A stretch of 64,000 nucleotides of DNA from contig NZ_CP014844.1 of the NCBI RefSeq assembly GCF_001598055.1, positions 3,375,642-3,439,641 of the forward strand. The letters run 5' to 3'. The DNA is from Cupriavidus nantongensis. GTDB lineage: Bacteria; Pseudomonadota; Gammaproteobacteria; Burkholderiales; Burkholderiaceae. The position numbers and the translations under genes are program-made. Shown piece by piece: positions 9,843 through 21,655 of the stretch (position 1 is its first letter; every line of letters starts with the position of its first letter). Below the pieces are notes generated by a model. It saw only the letters and a list, made by a program, of their open reading frames with translations. It made no database searches and was not told the origin of the DNA.

Positions 9843-10874
9843 TCAGTACAGCGCCTTGCCCGAAGCGTCCTTGACGCTGGTCTTCCAGGTCGAACGGATC
9901 TGGTTGACCACGTTCTCCGGCAGCGGCACGTAGTCGAGTTCGGCGGCCATGTTGGCGCCGCTCTTGTAGGCCCAGTCGAAGAACTTCAGCACTTCGGTGC
10001 CCTGCCCCGGCTTTTCCTGGTTCTTGTGCACCAGGATGAAGGTGGCGCCGGCGATCGGCCAGGCGTCCTTGCCCGGCTGGTTGGTCAGGATCTGGTAGTA
10101 GCTCTTGCTCCAGTCCGCGCCGGCGGCGGCGGCCTTGAAGGCGTCGTCACCCGGCTTGACCACGGCACCCGACGCGTTCTTCATGTTCACGTGGGTCATC
10201 TTGTTCTGCTTGGCGTAGGCGTACTCGACATAGCCGATGGCGCCGTTCAGGCGCTGCACGAAGGCGGCCACGCCCTCGTTGCCCTTGCCGCCGGTGCCGC
10301 CGCCCGGCCAGTTGACCGTGGTGCCCTCGCCCACCGTGCCCTTCCAGTCAGCGCTGACCTTGGACAGGTAGTTGGTGAAGATGAAGGTGGTGCCCGAACC
10401 GTCGGCACGGCGCACCGGCAGGATGTCCTGGCTCGGCAGCTTGGCTTGCGGGTTCAGCGCCTTGATGGCGGGATCATCCCACTTCTTGATCTTGCCCAGG
10501 TAGATGTTGGCCAGCACCTCGCCGGTGATGGTCAGCTCGCCCGGCTTCACGCCCTGCAGGTTGATCACCGGCACCACGCCGCCGATCACGGTCGGGAACT
10601 GGACCAGGCCCTGCTTGTTCAGGTCCTCGTCCTTCAGCGGCGCGTCCGAGGCGCCGAAATCGACCGTCTTGGCACCGATCTGCTTGATGCCGCCCGACGA
10701 GCCGATGGATTGATAGTTGACCTTGTTGCCCGTTGCCTTGTTATATGCGTCGGCCCACTTGGAATACACGGGCGCCGGGAAGGAAGCGCCTGCACCGGTA
10801 ATTTCCGCCGCGAACGCAGTACCCGCCACCACCATCGAAACGATGCCTGCCACGGCAGTCTTGACCAGCTTCAT
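9843..10874 (-). CDS. pstS: Phosphate-binding periplasmic protein PstS
   Basis: PstS captures inorganic phosphate in the periplasm and delivers it to PstCA. The 343-residue precursor has a classical signal peptide ([20 protein letters not shown], cleaved after FA, about residue 22). The mature part begins [15 protein letters not shown], and phosphate-site segments such as [10 protein letters not shown] and DFGASDAPL are present. The start at 10874 has an excellent GGAGGA site. The frame is open 30 codons further upstream, but that part would run through both Pho boxes and is rejected. Confidence 0.97.
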   Translation of the reverse strand: MKLVKTAVAGIVSMVVAGTAFAAEITGAGASFPAPVYSKWADAYNKATGNKVNYQSIGSSGGIKQIGAKTVDFGASDAPLKDEDLNKQGLVQFPTVIGGVVPVINLQGVKPGELTITGEVLANIYLGKIKKWDDPAIKALNPQAKLPSQDILPVRRADGSGTTFIFTNYLSKVSADWKGTVGEGTTVNWPGGGTGGKGNEGVAAFVQRLNGAIGYVEYAYAKQNKMTHVNMKNASGAVVKPGDDAFKAAAAGADWSKSYYQILTNQPGKDAWPIAGATFILVHKNQEKPGQGTEVLKFFDWAYKSGANMAAELDYVPLPENVVNQIRSTWKTSVKDASGKALY

Positions 10875-10901
10875 ATGTCCTCCAGAGAACATTGGTTGGG
10901 A

Positions 10902-10919
10902 ATGACAAATTTTTGACAA
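10902..10919 (-). promoter_or_regulatory. Pho box, proximal to pstS
   Basis: On the minus strand this reads TTGTCAA-AAAT-TTGTCAT, two 7-bp repeats with an 11-bp period. It lies 28 bp before the pstS start. Its closeness to the ribosome site suggests it is either a second activator site or lies just downstream of the start point set by the distal box. Confidence 0.75.
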
Positions 10920-10940
10920 GACGAACTTTATGCTGCCTGT

Positions 10941-10958
10941 ATGACAATTCCGTGACAT
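10941..10958 (-). promoter_or_regulatory. Pho box, distal to pstS
   Basis: On the minus strand this reads ATGTCAC-GGAA-TTGTCAT, again 7-4-7. An AT-rich CATAAA hexamer lies about 8 nt downstream, the spacing expected when a Pho box replaces the -35 element. This is probably the main activator site of the pst-pho operon. Confidence 0.75.
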
Positions 10959-11057
10959 CTTCAAATCTTCTTGAAACTGGCCTGCAGCAAGGTAATGACG
11001 GGATGGTCCCGCCTTCCCGTGAGCGGAATATGACGGCGGTTAATTGCACAAAGGGCC

Positions 11058-11085
11058 AAAAAAACGCCGGGGCGACCCCGGCGTT
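11058..11085 (-). terminator. Rho-independent terminator of glmM
   Basis: Inverted repeat AACGCCGGGG/CCCCGGCGTT (11063-11085, loop of 3) is followed on the minus strand by a run of T. It starts 20 nt after the glmM stop and separates the housekeeping operon from the pst operon. Confidence 0.85.
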
Positions 11086-11105
11086 CGTTTCGTGGATGGG
11101 CGCTA

Positions 11106-12449
11106 TCAGGCACCCAGCGCGTCCGCCAGCTTCCTGGCCGCGCGCTCGGCCATCTCGGCCTGCTCCGCCTCGACCATCACGCGCACCACGGGCTCGGTGC
11201 CCGAGGCGCGGATCAGTACCCGGCCGCGGCCTTCCAGTTCCGGTTCCACCGCGGCACGCGCCGCCTGCAGGCCGGCATGGGTCTGCCAGTCGAAGCCCTT
11301 CTGCACGCGCACATTGATCAGCGTCTGCGGGAACAGCTTCACGCCATCGAGCAGTTGCGCCAGCGTCTTGCCGCTGCGGCGCAGTGCGCCCAGCACCTGC
11401 AATGCGGAGACGATGCCGTCGCCGGTGCTGTGGCGATCCAGGCACAGCAAGTGGCCGGAGCCCTCGCCGCCCAGGGTCCAATTGCGCTTGTTCAGCTCCT
11501 CCAGCACATAGCGGTCGCCCACCTTGGCGCGCACGAACTCGACCCCCTCGCGCTTGAGCGCCAGTTCCACCGCCATATTGGTCATCAGCGTGCCGACCGC
11601 GCCGGGTACCGCCTGGCCCGCGGCCTGGCGGTCGCGCACGATCAGATACAGCAGTTCGTCGCCGTTGTAGAGCCGGCCATCGGCATCGACCACCTGCAGC
11701 CGGTCCGCATCGCCATCGAAAGCCAGGCCCAGGTCCGCGCCGTTGGCCTTGACCGCCTCGATCAGCTTTTCCGGCGCGGTCGCGCCGTAGCCGGCGTTGA
11801 TATTGCGGCCGTTCGGCTGGTTGCCGATGGCGACCACGTCGGCGCCGAGCTCATGGAACACCGGCGGCGCGATGTGATAGGCCGCGCCATGGGCGCAGTC
11901 GACCACCAGCTTCAGGCCATGCAGGTCCTGCTCGTACGGGAAGGTGCTCTTGCAGAATTCGATATAGCGGCCGGCGGCATCGTCGATGCGGCGGGCGCGC
12001 CCCAGGTCGTCGGACGGGGCACACACCATGGGCTCGTCGAGCGCCGCTTCGATCGCCGCCTCGACCGCGTCGGGCAGCTTGTCGCCGCTGGCCGAGAAGA
12101 ACTTGATGCCGTTGTCGTAGTAAGGATTGTGGCTGGCCGAGATCACCACGCCGGCCGACAGCCGCAGCGCCCGCGTCAGGTAGGCGATGCCGGGGGTCGG
12201 CAGCGGGCCGGTCAGCAGCACATGCACGCCCGCCGAGGTAAAGCCGGCTTCCAGCGCGGCTTCCAGCATATAGCCCGAAATGCGCGTGTCCTTGCCGATC
12301 AGCACGGTCGGCTTGCCCTGCCCGGTCCTGGCGCCGTGCGCCAGCACCTTGCCCGCGGCATGGCCCAGCCGCATCACGAAGTCCGGCGTGATCGGCGCAT
12401 CGCCGACCTTGCCCCGCACGCCATCGGTCCCGAAATACTTGCGTGTCAT
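11106..12449 (-). CDS. glmM: Phosphoglucosamine mutase
   Basis: GlmM converts glucosamine-6-phosphate to glucosamine-1-phosphate for peptidoglycan and LPS precursors. The 447-residue protein begins [10 protein letters not shown]. The active-site phosphoserine lies in ISASHNP (Ser106), the metal loop is DGDADR, the sugar loop is GGEGSGH and the C-terminal phosphate loop is [12 protein letters not shown]. It is the last gene of the rlmE-ftsH-folP-glmM block and ends at a clear terminator. Confidence 0.96.
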   Translation of the reverse strand: MTRKYFGTDGVRGKVGDAPITPDFVMRLGHAAGKVLAHGARTGQGKPTVLIGKDTRISGYMLEAALEAGFTSAGVHVLLTGPLPTPGIAYLTRALRLSAGVVISASHNPYYDNGIKFFSASGDKLPDAVEAAIEAALDEPMVCAPSDDLGRARRIDDAAGRYIEFCKSTFPYEQDLHGLKLVVDCAHGAAYHIAPPVFHELGADVVAIGNQPNGRNINAGYGATAPEKLIEAVKANGADLGLAFDGDADRLQVVDADGRLYNGDELLYLIVRDRQAAGQAVPGAVGTLMTNMAVELALKREGVEFVRAKVGDRYVLEELNKRNWTLGGEGSGHLLCLDRHSTGDGIVSALQVLGALRRSGKTLAQLLDGVKLFPQTLINVRVQKGFDWQTHAGLQAARAAVEPELEGRGRVLIRASGTEPVVRVMVEAEQAEMAERAARKLADALGA

Positions 12450-12512
12450 TCCTTGTTTCCCTTTCTCTTTTGTGTTTTGTCCTGGTGGCGCCGACCGGTG
12501 TCGGCGCCCGGC

Positions 12513-13379
12513 TCAGCCCGCGCCGACGGATTCGTTGCGCACGGCCCACCAGGTCTTCACGGCATCGACGGTCTGCTGCACATCATGCACGCGCACGATC
12601 CACGCACCGCGCTCCACCGCACAGACCGCCGCCGCAATGCTGGCGGCGATGCGCTGCTGCGGCGGCCGGCCGCCCAGGATGGCGCCCAGCGTGGACTTGC
12701 GCGAGATGCCCGCCAGCACCGGCAGGCCGTCGAGCGCCAGCTTCGGCAACTGCCCGAGCAGGCGCAAATTATGATCCGGTGTCTTGCCGAAGCCAAATCC
12801 CGGATCGAGGCAGATCCGGGCATCGTCGATCCCGGCGGCGCGCAGCTCGGCGACGCGCCCGGCCAGGAACTGCGCGACTTCGGCGACCACATCGTCGTAG
12901 TGCGGGTCTTCCTGCATGGTCTGCGGATCGCGCTGCATATGCATCACGCACAGCCCCGCCTGACCGCCCGCCACCGCCTCGACCGCGCCCGGCATGCGCA
13001 GGCCCCAGATATCGTTGATGAGATCGGCTCCGGCCGCAAGCGCGGCGCGCATGACCTCGGGCTTGTAGGTGTCGATCGACAGCGGCTTGCCGCAGTCGCG
13101 CAGCGCTTCCACCACGGGTATCACGCGCGCCAGCTCGTCCGCCAGCGGCAGCGCCGCCGAACCGGGCCGGCTCGATTCCCCGCCGATATCGATGATGTCG
13201 ACGCCCTCGGCAATCATCTGCTCGGCATGGCGCAGCGCTGCATTGCGGCTGGCGTGCTGGCCGCCGTCGGAAAAGGAATCCGGCGTGACGTTGAGAATGC
13301 CCATCACCAGCGGACGCTGGTCCAGGGCAAAGCGGAAACGGCCGCACTGGAAGTGCCGGGTCTGAGTGGTCTGCTGCAA
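12513..13379 (-). CDS. folP: Dihydropteroate synthase
   Basis: FolP joins p-aminobenzoate to hydroxymethyl-dihydropterin diphosphate in folate synthesis and is the sulfonamide target. Family motifs are MGILNVTPDSFSDGG, DIGGESSRPGS, DPGFGFGK and GISRKS. I place the start at a TTG (13377-13379, giving MQQTTQTRHF, 288 residues). The frame stays open to a GTG at 13439, but that codon lies inside the hairpin that ends ftsH transcription and the extra residues match nothing. No strong ribosome site is visible, so the start is uncertain. Confidence 0.92.
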   Translation of the reverse strand: MQQTTQTRHFQCGRFRFALDQRPLVMGILNVTPDSFSDGGQHASRNAALRHAEQMIAEGVDIIDIGGESSRPGSAALPLADELARVIPVVEALRDCGKPLSIDTYKPEVMRAALAAGADLINDIWGLRMPGAVEAVAGGQAGLCVMHMQRDPQTMQEDPHYDDVVAEVAQFLAGRVAELRAAGIDDARICLDPGFGFGKTPDHNLRLLGQLPKLALDGLPVLAGISRKSTLGAILGGRPPQQRIAASIAAAVCAVERGAWIVRVHDVQQTVDAVKTWWAVRNESVGAG

Positions 13380-13423
13380 GGTAGGAAGGCTTAGGCGATG
13401 CGCGCGGCTCGGCCGCGCAAAAA

Positions 13424-13455
13424 GGAAAAGCCGGTGCACCAGGCACCGGCTTCAG
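13424..13455 (-). terminator. Terminator downstream of ftsH
   Basis: Inverted repeat AAGCCGGTGC(C)/GCACCGGCTT is followed on the minus strand by TTTTCCTTTTT. It lies 55 nt after the ftsH stop and before folP, so folP-glmM may be transcribed by leakage or from their own promoter. Confidence 0.75.
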
Positions 13456-13509
13456 GGGGAGGCACTACACAGCCATCGCTACAGCGTCGTCAGCGGGACG
13501 AGCGCCGGG

Positions 13510-15393
<1,884 letters not shown>

Positions 15394-15550
15394 GGCCGAA
15401 CTCCTTTGCAATTGCCTTGCCAACGGATAGCTGCATTGTAATGCAGCCCCCGCCCTCGAGGGGAAACAGAGAAACTATGATGCCGATAGCACCGGGTGAG
15501 GGGTTTTCCCTCTACATTTCTTCTTCCGCCCTGGCTCGTATCGAGATCGG

Positions 15551-16216
15551 TCAATCCACTGTCTTCAGGTAGCGCCCAAGGATAAAGGTTTCGGAAGACT
15601 TGTCGCGCGACGCCTTGGGCTTGCGCTTCGCGACCACTTTGAACTGCCGTTTGAACTTTTCCACGATCTGGCTGTAGCCGCTCCCGTGGAAACACTTTAC
15701 CAGCAATGCTCCCTCCGGCTTCAGGTGAGCCTGCGCAAATTCAAGCGCCAGGTCGCACAGGTACTCGATCCGGGCGGCGTCGGCGGAGGCTACACCGGAC
15801 AAGTTGGGGGCCATGTCGGACAAAACAAGGTCGATCTTGTTGCCGCCCGAAGCGTCCAGCACCACACTTTCGAGCTCGCGGAAGACCGATTCCTCGCGGA
15901 AGTCGCCCTGGATGAAAGTGACGTCGGCGACAGGCTCCATCGGCAGCAGGTCGATCGCCACGACCGCGCCGTCGATCCTGCCGTCCTTGGCCCGCGGCGA
16001 GTCGGCCAGCTTGTTGCGCGCGTACTGGCTCCAGCTGCCGGGCGCCGCGCCCAGGTCGACGATGACCTGGCCCGGGCGGATCAGCTTGTCCTGCTCGTCG
16101 ATCTCCTTGAGCTTGTAGGCCGCGCGGGCGCGGTAGCCCTCGCGCTGCGCCATTTTCACGTACGGATCGTTGATGTGGTCGTGCAGCCACGAGTGGTTGA
16201 ACTTGTTCTTTGCCAT
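15551..16216 (-). CDS. rlmE: 23S rRNA 2'-O-ribose U2552 methyltransferase RlmE (FtsJ)
   Basis: RlmE methylates U2552 in the ribosomal A loop, a late step of 50S assembly. The 221-residue protein has the SAM loop [16 protein letters not shown] (51-66) and a K-D-K-E catalytic set: Lys35 in RAAYKL, Asp in [10 protein letters not shown], Lys in LLVKCFHG and Glu in SSETF. It lies upstream of ftsH, the usual proteobacterial order, and is divergent from yhbY. Confidence 0.96.
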   Translation of the reverse strand: MAKNKFNHSWLHDHINDPYVKMAQREGYRARAAYKLKEIDEQDKLIRPGQVIVDLGAAPGSWSQYARNKLADSPRAKDGRIDGAVVAIDLLPMEPVADVTFIQGDFREESVFRELESVVLDASGGNKIDLVLSDMAPNLSGVASADAARIEYLCDLALEFAQAHLKPEGALLVKCFHGSGYSQIVEKFKRQFKVVAKRKPKASRDKSSETFILGRYLKTVD

Positions 16217-16478
16217 GCCAGATACCAGCCTGTTCCCTGCCCGCGCGCGCCGGTCGGGCCGGCGGCGCAGGTTTTCCTACTGTTTTGATGATTTTGCTGC
16301 CCGACAGTGCCGGATTGACGGATAATACGCGCCAATCCGCATCCCGGCTTGCCGCCGACCGGCGGCCGCCGGCAGCCTGTTCCCGTCCGTCGCGTCGCGA
16401 CCGGCGCGGGCGGCAGCGCCCGATTACCAGCGCCAAGCGCTCTATCAATATTTCAAGCGCCTTATCCGGCGCCAATCT

Positions 16479-16982
16479 ATGCCCGCTCTACAACTCGTCC
16501 CCGCCCAGCGCTCCGACCTGCGCTCCCGTGCCCATGCCCTGAACCCGGTCGTGATGGTCGGCGCCGAAGGCCTGACCCGCGCCGTGCTGGCCGAAATCGA
16601 CCGCAGCCTGGCCGCGCACGACCTGATCAAGATCCGCGTGTTCGGCGACGACCGCGAAGCCCGCATCGCCATCTACGAAGAAATCTGCGACCAGCTCCAC
16701 GCCGCGCCGATCCAGCATATCGGCAAGCTGCTGGTGGTCTGGCGTCCGGGCGAAGCCCGCCTGAAGGAGAACCAGGCCGAAGACCTCGGCCGGCACACGC
16801 CCGCGCGCCGCGGCGGCGCCGCCCCGCGCACGGTAACGGTGAAGAAGCCCAGCGCCGCGCCCAACCGCCGTCCGACCCGCAAGGAAGTTACGGTGCTCGG
16901 CAATGAGCGTGTCACCGCCGGCGGCAACGTGAAGCGCGCGCGCGCGCGCCCCACCAGCCAGAAGAAGAAATCCCTGGGCTAA
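16479..16982 (+). CDS. yhbY: YhbY-type CRM-domain RNA-binding protein with basic C-terminal extension
   Basis: YhbY proteins associate with pre-50S ribosomes. Residues 1-97 form the CRM domain (LRSRAHALNPVVMVG, the exposed loop GAEGLT, LIKIRVFGDDREAR). The E. coli protein ends at about this point. Here about 70 further residues are rich in Arg, Lys, Pro and Ala and end RARARPTSQKKKSLG, so the total is 167. The tail is encoded partly by an alternating CG tract. The gene is divergent from rlmE, a second 50S assembly factor. Confidence 0.92.
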   Translation: MPALQLVPAQRSDLRSRAHALNPVVMVGAEGLTRAVLAEIDRSLAAHDLIKIRVFGDDREARIAIYEEICDQLHAAPIQHIGKLLVVWRPGEARLKENQAEDLGRHTPARRGGAAPRTVTVKKPSAAPNRRPTRKEVTVLGNERVTAGGNVKRARARPTSQKKKSLG

Positions 16983-17034
16983 ACCCCGCCGGGGAGGACC
17001 CGAGCGGGCGCCGCCAGGCGGCCCGCTGCCGGGC

Positions 17035-17538
17035 TCACTCGCCCGCCGAACGCGGCGCCGAAGCGCGCCACACCAGCGCCAGCGCCAGCAGGCTTTGCAG
17101 CAGGTAGAAGGCGCTGGACACGCCGTGCAGCATGCCGAATTGCGCCTTGTACGGCGATTCCGACACCCCCACGCCCAGCGCCAGCGCCTTTTCCTTCAGG
17201 CTGCCCATAAACGGCTGGGTGCCGAAGTAGCCGACCAGCACGCAGCACAGCATGCCCAGCACCAGCCAGCGCAAACCGCGGTAGCGCTGCGCGCCGCGCC
17301 GGATCATCACATTGCACAGCACCAGCTGCAGCACGCCGATGGTCACGCCGACGATGGCTTCGGTATGGAACAGGTGCCCGGCGATCATGCCCGCCATCTC
17401 GCGGCTGGGCAGCACCGAGAACAGCGTCGGCGCCACCATGTAGCCCACGGTCCACAGGCTGCCCGCCCACACCACCGTCAGCAGCAGGAAGATGCGGTGC
17501 GGCAGCGGGGGCAGGTTGTTATAGGAAGTGGAGAACAC
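17035..17538 (-). CDS. DUF4149 family inner-membrane protein
   Basis: This 167-residue protein has four hydrophobic segments (about 17-38, 55-78, 88-108 and 143-160). Motifs such as WAGSLWTVGYMVAPTLF and GHLFHTEAIVG resemble the DUF4149 family, which is often found beside greA in Burkholderiales. The function is unknown. It is 55 bp after greA on the same strand and may share its message. Confidence 0.8.
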   Translation of the reverse strand: MFSTSYNNLPPLPHRIFLLLTVVWAGSLWTVGYMVAPTLFSVLPSREMAGMIAGHLFHTEAIVGVTIGVLQLVLCNVMIRRGAQRYRGLRWLVLGMLCCVLVGYFGTQPFMGSLKEKALALGVGVSESPYKAQFGMLHGVSSAFYLLQSLLALALVWRASAPRSAGE

Positions 17539-17593
17539 AAGCCGGCCTTTCCGGTGGCCGGCGCGGGCATAAAGCCCGCCGGCCGGGCCGGCA

Positions 17594-18070
17594 TCAGATG
17601 TAGCGAACCGTAATGACTTCGTACTCGCGCTCGCCGCCCGGGGCCAGCACGGTGGCGACGTCGCCTTCGAACTTGCCGATCAGCGCGCGCGCAATCGGCG
17701 AGCTGACCGAGATCTTGCCGGCCTCGAGGTCGGCCTCGTCGTCGCCGACGATCTGGTAGCTGACCGGATTGCCGGACTCCAGGTCTTCCAGGTCGACGGT
17801 CGCGCCGAAGACGATGCGGCCGTCGGTATCGAGCTGGGTCGGGTCGATGATCTGCGCGGCCGACAGCTTGGCCTCCACTTCCAGGATGCGGCCTTCGATA
17901 AAGGCCTGCTTTTCCTTGGCGGCGTCGTACTCGGCGTTTTCAGACAGGTCGCCCTGGGCGCGCGCTTCGGAGATGGCATTGATCACCGCCGGACGCTCGA
18001 CAGCCTTGAGGCGCTGCAGCTCTTCCTTCAGGAGCTCTGCGCCACGCTTGGTAATCGGAATGGTGCTCAT
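17594..18070 (-). CDS. greA: Transcription elongation factor GreA
   Basis: GreA enters the RNA polymerase secondary channel and stimulates cleavage of backtracked RNA. The 158-residue protein starts [18 protein letters not shown]. It has the N-terminal coiled coil with the acidic tip ([23 protein letters not shown]) and the C-terminal FKBP-like domain (GEREYEV at the end). The start at 18070 matches the family length; an upstream in-frame ATG adds 23 unrelated residues. It follows carB on the same strand. Confidence 0.96.
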   Translation of the reverse strand: MSTIPITKRGAELLKEELQRLKAVERPAVINAISEARAQGDLSENAEYDAAKEKQAFIEGRILEVEAKLSAAQIIDPTQLDTDGRIVFGATVDLEDLESGNPVSYQIVGDDEADLEAGKISVSSPIARALIGKFEGDVATVLAPGGEREYEVITVRYI

Positions 18071-18220
18071 GTCTTGGTTCAACAAAAAAATGAGCCGCAG
18101 CGGAGCTGGAGCCATCCCCGGCAAACCCCGCCAGGGCACTTCCGCTCAACCGCGGCTTTCAGACAGGACCGAACGCGGACACGCCGGTTCGATCGACGAA
18201 TTTGACGTAGTTTAGGCCAG

Positions 18221-18252
18221 GAAGCCCGCCGGCAGCAACTGCGGCGGGCTTC
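18221..18252. terminator. Hairpin between carB and greA
   Basis: Inverted repeat GAAGCCCGCC/GGCGGGCTTC with a 12-nt loop lies in the 247-bp gap. There is no T-run after it on the minus strand, so it may be a processing or attenuation hairpin and not a full terminator. Confidence 0.4.
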
Positions 18253-18317
18253 CCGGGCGCGACCGCCGCAATGCGGCCGGCCCGGTTGCCATGTGTTGCC
18301 TGGTTACCTTGACGGCA

Positions 18318-21300
18318 TCAGGCCAGCGAGGCATGCAGGCCCTGCAGGTCGTAGACCTCCAGGCTCTGCATGTGCTTCAGGCCTTCCACCGCGGCGCGCG
18401 CGCCGGCAATGGTGGTGTAGTAAGGAATGCGGTGGGCCAGCGCCGAGATCCGGATCGAGCGCGAATCGGCGATCGCGCCGCGGGTTTCGTCCACGGTGGT
18501 GAACACCAGCGCCAGCTCGCCGTTCTTGATCATGTCGACGATATGCGGACGGCCGTCCTTGACCTTGTTGACCACCTTGACCGGGATGCCGGCGGCCTCG
18601 ATCGCCGAGGCGGTGCCGCGCGTGGCAACGATCGGGTAACCCATGTCGTGCAGCATGCGGGCCACGGCCACGGCACGCGGCTTGTCGCTGTCCTTGACGG
18701 TGATCAGCACGGCGCCCTTTTCCGGCAGGCGCGAGCCCGCGGCCAGCTGGCTCTTGAACAGGGCCTCGCCGAAGCTCTTGCCCACGCCCATCACTTCGCC
18801 GGTCGAGCGCATTTCAGGTCCGAGGACCGGATCGACGCCCGGGAACTTGTTGAACGGGAACACCGCCTCCTTGACGCTGTAGTACGGCGGGATGACCTCG
18901 TCGGCAATGCCCTGCTCGTCCAGCGACTGGCCCGCCATGCAGCGCGCCGCGATCTTGGCCAGCTGCATGCCGGTGGCCTTGGACACGTACGGCACGGTGC
19001 GCGAGGCGCGCGGGTTCACTTCGAGCACGTAGACGGTGTCGACACCGTTGTTCTGCTGGATCGCGAACTGCACGTTCATCAGGCCGACCACGTTCAGTGC
19101 GCGGGCCATGGCCGCGGTCTGGCGCTTCAGCTCGGCCACGGTTTCTGCAGACAGCGAGTACGGCGGCAGCGAGCAGGCGGAGTCGCCCGAGTGCACGCCG
19201 GCCTGCTCGATGTGCTCCATCACGCCGCCGATAAAGACGCGCTTGCCGTCGCACAGGGCGTCGACATCGCATTCGATGGCGTCGTTCAGGAAGCGGTCGA
19301 GCAGCACCGGGGAATCGTTCGAGACCTTGACCGCCTCGCGCATGTAGCGCTCGAGGTCGCGCGGCTCATGCACGATTTCCATGGCGCGGCCGCCCAGCAC
19401 GTACGACGGGCGCACCACCAGCGGATAGCCGATTTCCTCGGCCAGGCGCAGCGCTTCGTCCTCGGCACGCGCGGTGCGGTTGGGCGGCTGGCGCAGGCCC
19501 AGGTCCTGCAGCAGCTTCTGGAAGCGCTCGCGGTCTTCGGCCGCGTCGATCATGTCGGGGCTGGTGCCGATGATGGGCACGCCGTTGCGCTCCAGGTCCA
19601 GCGCCAGCTTCAGCGGGGTCTGGCCGCCGTACTGCACGATCACGCCGACCGGCTTTTCCTTGTCGACGATCTCGAGCACGTCTTCCAGCGTCAGCGGCTC
19701 GAAGTACAGGCGGTCCGAGGTGTCATAGTCGGTCGACACGGTTTCCGGGTTGCAGTTGACCATGATGGTCTCGTACCCGTCTTCGCGCAGCGCCAGCGCA
19801 GCGTGCACACAGCAGTAGTCGAACTCGATGCCCTGACCGATCCGGTTCGGGCCGCCGCCCAGCACCATGATCTTCTTCTTGTCGGTCGGCGCGGCCTCGC
19901 ACTCGCCATGCTCGGCCTCGTAGGTCGAGTACATGTAGGCGGTGTTGGTGGCGAATTCGGCCGCGCAGGTGTCGACGCGCTTGTAGACCGGGCGCACGTT
20001 CTGGGCGATGCGCGCCGCGCGCACGGCCTTGGCGTCGGTCTTCAGCAGCCGCGCCAGGCGGCGGTCGGAGAAGCCCTTCTGCTTCAGGAAGCGCAGTTCG
20101 GCGGTCGACAGGCTATCGAGCGTGCGCGACTTGACCAGCCCTTCGGTGCGGACGATGTCCTCGATCTGGGCCAGGAACCACGGATCGATGGCGGTCTCGT
20201 GATAGACCTCTTCCAGCGACATGCCAAGGCGGAACGCGTCGCCCACGTACCAGATGCGGTCCGGGCCCGGCTCGCCGATCTCCTCGACGATCTCGTCGCG
20301 GTCGGTGGACTTCTCGTCCAGGCCGTCGACGCCCACTTCCAGCCCGCGCAGGGCCTTTTGGAACGACTCCTGGAAGGTGCGGCCCATCGCCATGACCTCG
20401 CCCACCGACTTCATCTGGGTGGTCAGGTGGCTGTCGGCCTGCGGGAATTTCTCGAAGGCGAAGCGCGGCACCTTGGTGACCACGTAGTCGATCGAGGGCT
20501 CGAACGACGCCGGGGTGGCACCGCCGGTGATCTCGTTCTTCAGCTCGTCCAGCGTATAGCCCACCGCCAGCTTGGCCGCGACCTTGGCGATCGGGAAGCC
20601 GGTGGCCTTGGACGCCAGCGCCGACGAGCGCGACACGCGCGGGTTCATCTCGATGACGATCATGCGACCGTCCTTCGGGTTGATCGAGAACTGCACGTTG
20701 GAGCCGCCGGTATCGACGCCGATCTCGCGCAGCACCGCCAGCGAGGCGTTGCGCAGGATCTGGTATTCCTTGTCGGTCAGGGTCTGCGCCGGGGCGACGG
20801 TGATCGAGTCGCCGGTGTGGATGCCCATCGGGTCCAGGTTCTCGATCGAGCAGATGATGATGCAGTTGTCCTGCTTGTCGCGGACCACTTCCATCTCGTA
20901 CTCTTTCCAGCCCAGCAGCGATTCCTCGATCAGCAGCTCGCGCGTCGGCGACAGGTCCAGGCCGCGCTTGCAGATCTCTTCGAACTCTTCGCGGTTGTAG
21001 GCGATGCCGCCGCCGGTGCCGCCCAGCGTGAACGACGGGCGGATCACGATCGGGTAGCCGCTGGTGCCGGTCTCCTGGGCGATGTGGGCCTGCACGGCCA
21101 CGGCCTCGTCCATCGAGTGGGCGATGCCGGACTTGGCCGAGCCCAGGCCGATCTTGGTCATCGCGTCCTTGAACTTCTGGCGATCCTCGGCCTTGTCGAT
21201 GGCTTCGGGCGACGCGCCGATCAGTTCCACCTTGTACTTGTCCAGCACGCCATGGCGGTGCAGGTCGAGCGCGCAGTTCAGCGCGGTCTGGCCGCCCATG

Positions 21301-21566
21301 GTCGGCAGGATCGCATCCGGGCGCTCCTTCTCGATGATGCGTTCGACCACTTCCCAGGTGATCGGCTCGATGTAGGTCACATCGGCCGTGGCGGGATCGG
21401 TCATGATGGTCGCCGGGTTGGAGTTGACCAGGATGACCTTGAAGCCTTCCTCGCGCAGGGCCTTGCAGGCCTGGGCGCCGGAATAGTCGAACTCGCACGC
21501 CTGGCCGATGATGATGGGGCCCGCGCCGATGATCAGGATGCTCTTGATGTCTGTGCGTTTTGGCAT
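18318..21566 (-). CDS. carB: Carbamoyl-phosphate synthase, large subunit
   Basis: CarB makes carbamoyl phosphate from bicarbonate, ammonia (from CarA) and two ATP, feeding pyrimidines and arginine. The 1082-residue protein shows the internal duplication. Each half has a preATP-grasp segment ([19 protein letters not shown] and [20 protein letters not shown]) and an ATP-grasp domain (ending [20 protein letters not shown] and [18 protein letters not shown]). The last ~140 residues form the MGS-like allosteric domain ([31 protein letters not shown]). It is separated from carA only by leuE. Confidence 0.97.
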   Translation of the reverse strand: MPKRTDIKSILIIGAGPIIIGQACEFDYSGAQACKALREEGFKVILVNSNPATIMTDPATADVTYIEPITWEVVERIIEKERPDAILPTMGGQTALNCALDLHRHGVLDKYKVELIGASPEAIDKAEDRQKFKDAMTKIGLGSAKSGIAHSMDEAVAVQAHIAQETGTSGYPIVIRPSFTLGGTGGGIAYNREEFEEICKRGLDLSPTRELLIEESLLGWKEYEMEVVRDKQDNCIIICSIENLDPMGIHTGDSITVAPAQTLTDKEYQILRNASLAVLREIGVDTGGSNVQFSINPKDGRMIVIEMNPRVSRSSALASKATGFPIAKVAAKLAVGYTLDELKNEITGGATPASFEPSIDYVVTKVPRFAFEKFPQADSHLTTQMKSVGEVMAMGRTFQESFQKALRGLEVGVDGLDEKSTDRDEIVEEIGEPGPDRIWYVGDAFRLGMSLEEVYHETAIDPWFLAQIEDIVRTEGLVKSRTLDSLSTAELRFLKQKGFSDRRLARLLKTDAKAVRAARIAQNVRPVYKRVDTCAAEFATNTAYMYSTYEAEHGECEAAPTDKKKIMVLGGGPNRIGQGIEFDYCCVHAALALREDGYETIMVNCNPETVSTDYDTSDRLYFEPLTLEDVLEIVDKEKPVGVIVQYGGQTPLKLALDLERNGVPIIGTSPDMIDAAEDRERFQKLLQDLGLRQPPNRTARAEDEALRLAEEIGYPLVVRPSYVLGGRAMEIVHEPRDLERYMREAVKVSNDSPVLLDRFLNDAIECDVDALCDGKRVFIGGVMEHIEQAGVHSGDSACSLPPYSLSAETVAELKRQTAAMARALNVVGLMNVQFAIQQNNGVDTVYVLEVNPRASRTVPYVSKATGMQLAKIAARCMAGQSLDEQGIADEVIPPYYSVKEAVFPFNKFPGVDPVLGPEMRSTGEVMGVGKSFGEALFKSQLAAGSRLPEKGAVLITVKDSDKPRAVAVARMLHDMGYPIVATRGTASAIEAAGIPVKVVNKVKDGRPHIVDMIKNGELALVFTTVDETRGAIADSRSIRISALAHRIPYYTTIAGARAAVEGLKHMQSLEVYDLQGLHASLA

Positions 21567-21655
21567 TGCACGCTCTCTTTATGGGCCGGTCCGCCTTGCC
21601 TGCGGACCGCGCCGGTAATCAGGGAATCCGTCCGGATTCGAAAATGTGGTCTGGC

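Noticed and set aside
10875..10964. 30-codon N-terminal extension of pstS
   Set aside because: It would translate through both Pho boxes and hide the signal peptide; the internal ATG has a strong GGAGGA site.
13380..13439. N-terminal extension of folP from a GTG at 13439
   Set aside because: The added residues are encoded by the ftsH terminator hairpin and match no FolP N-terminus.
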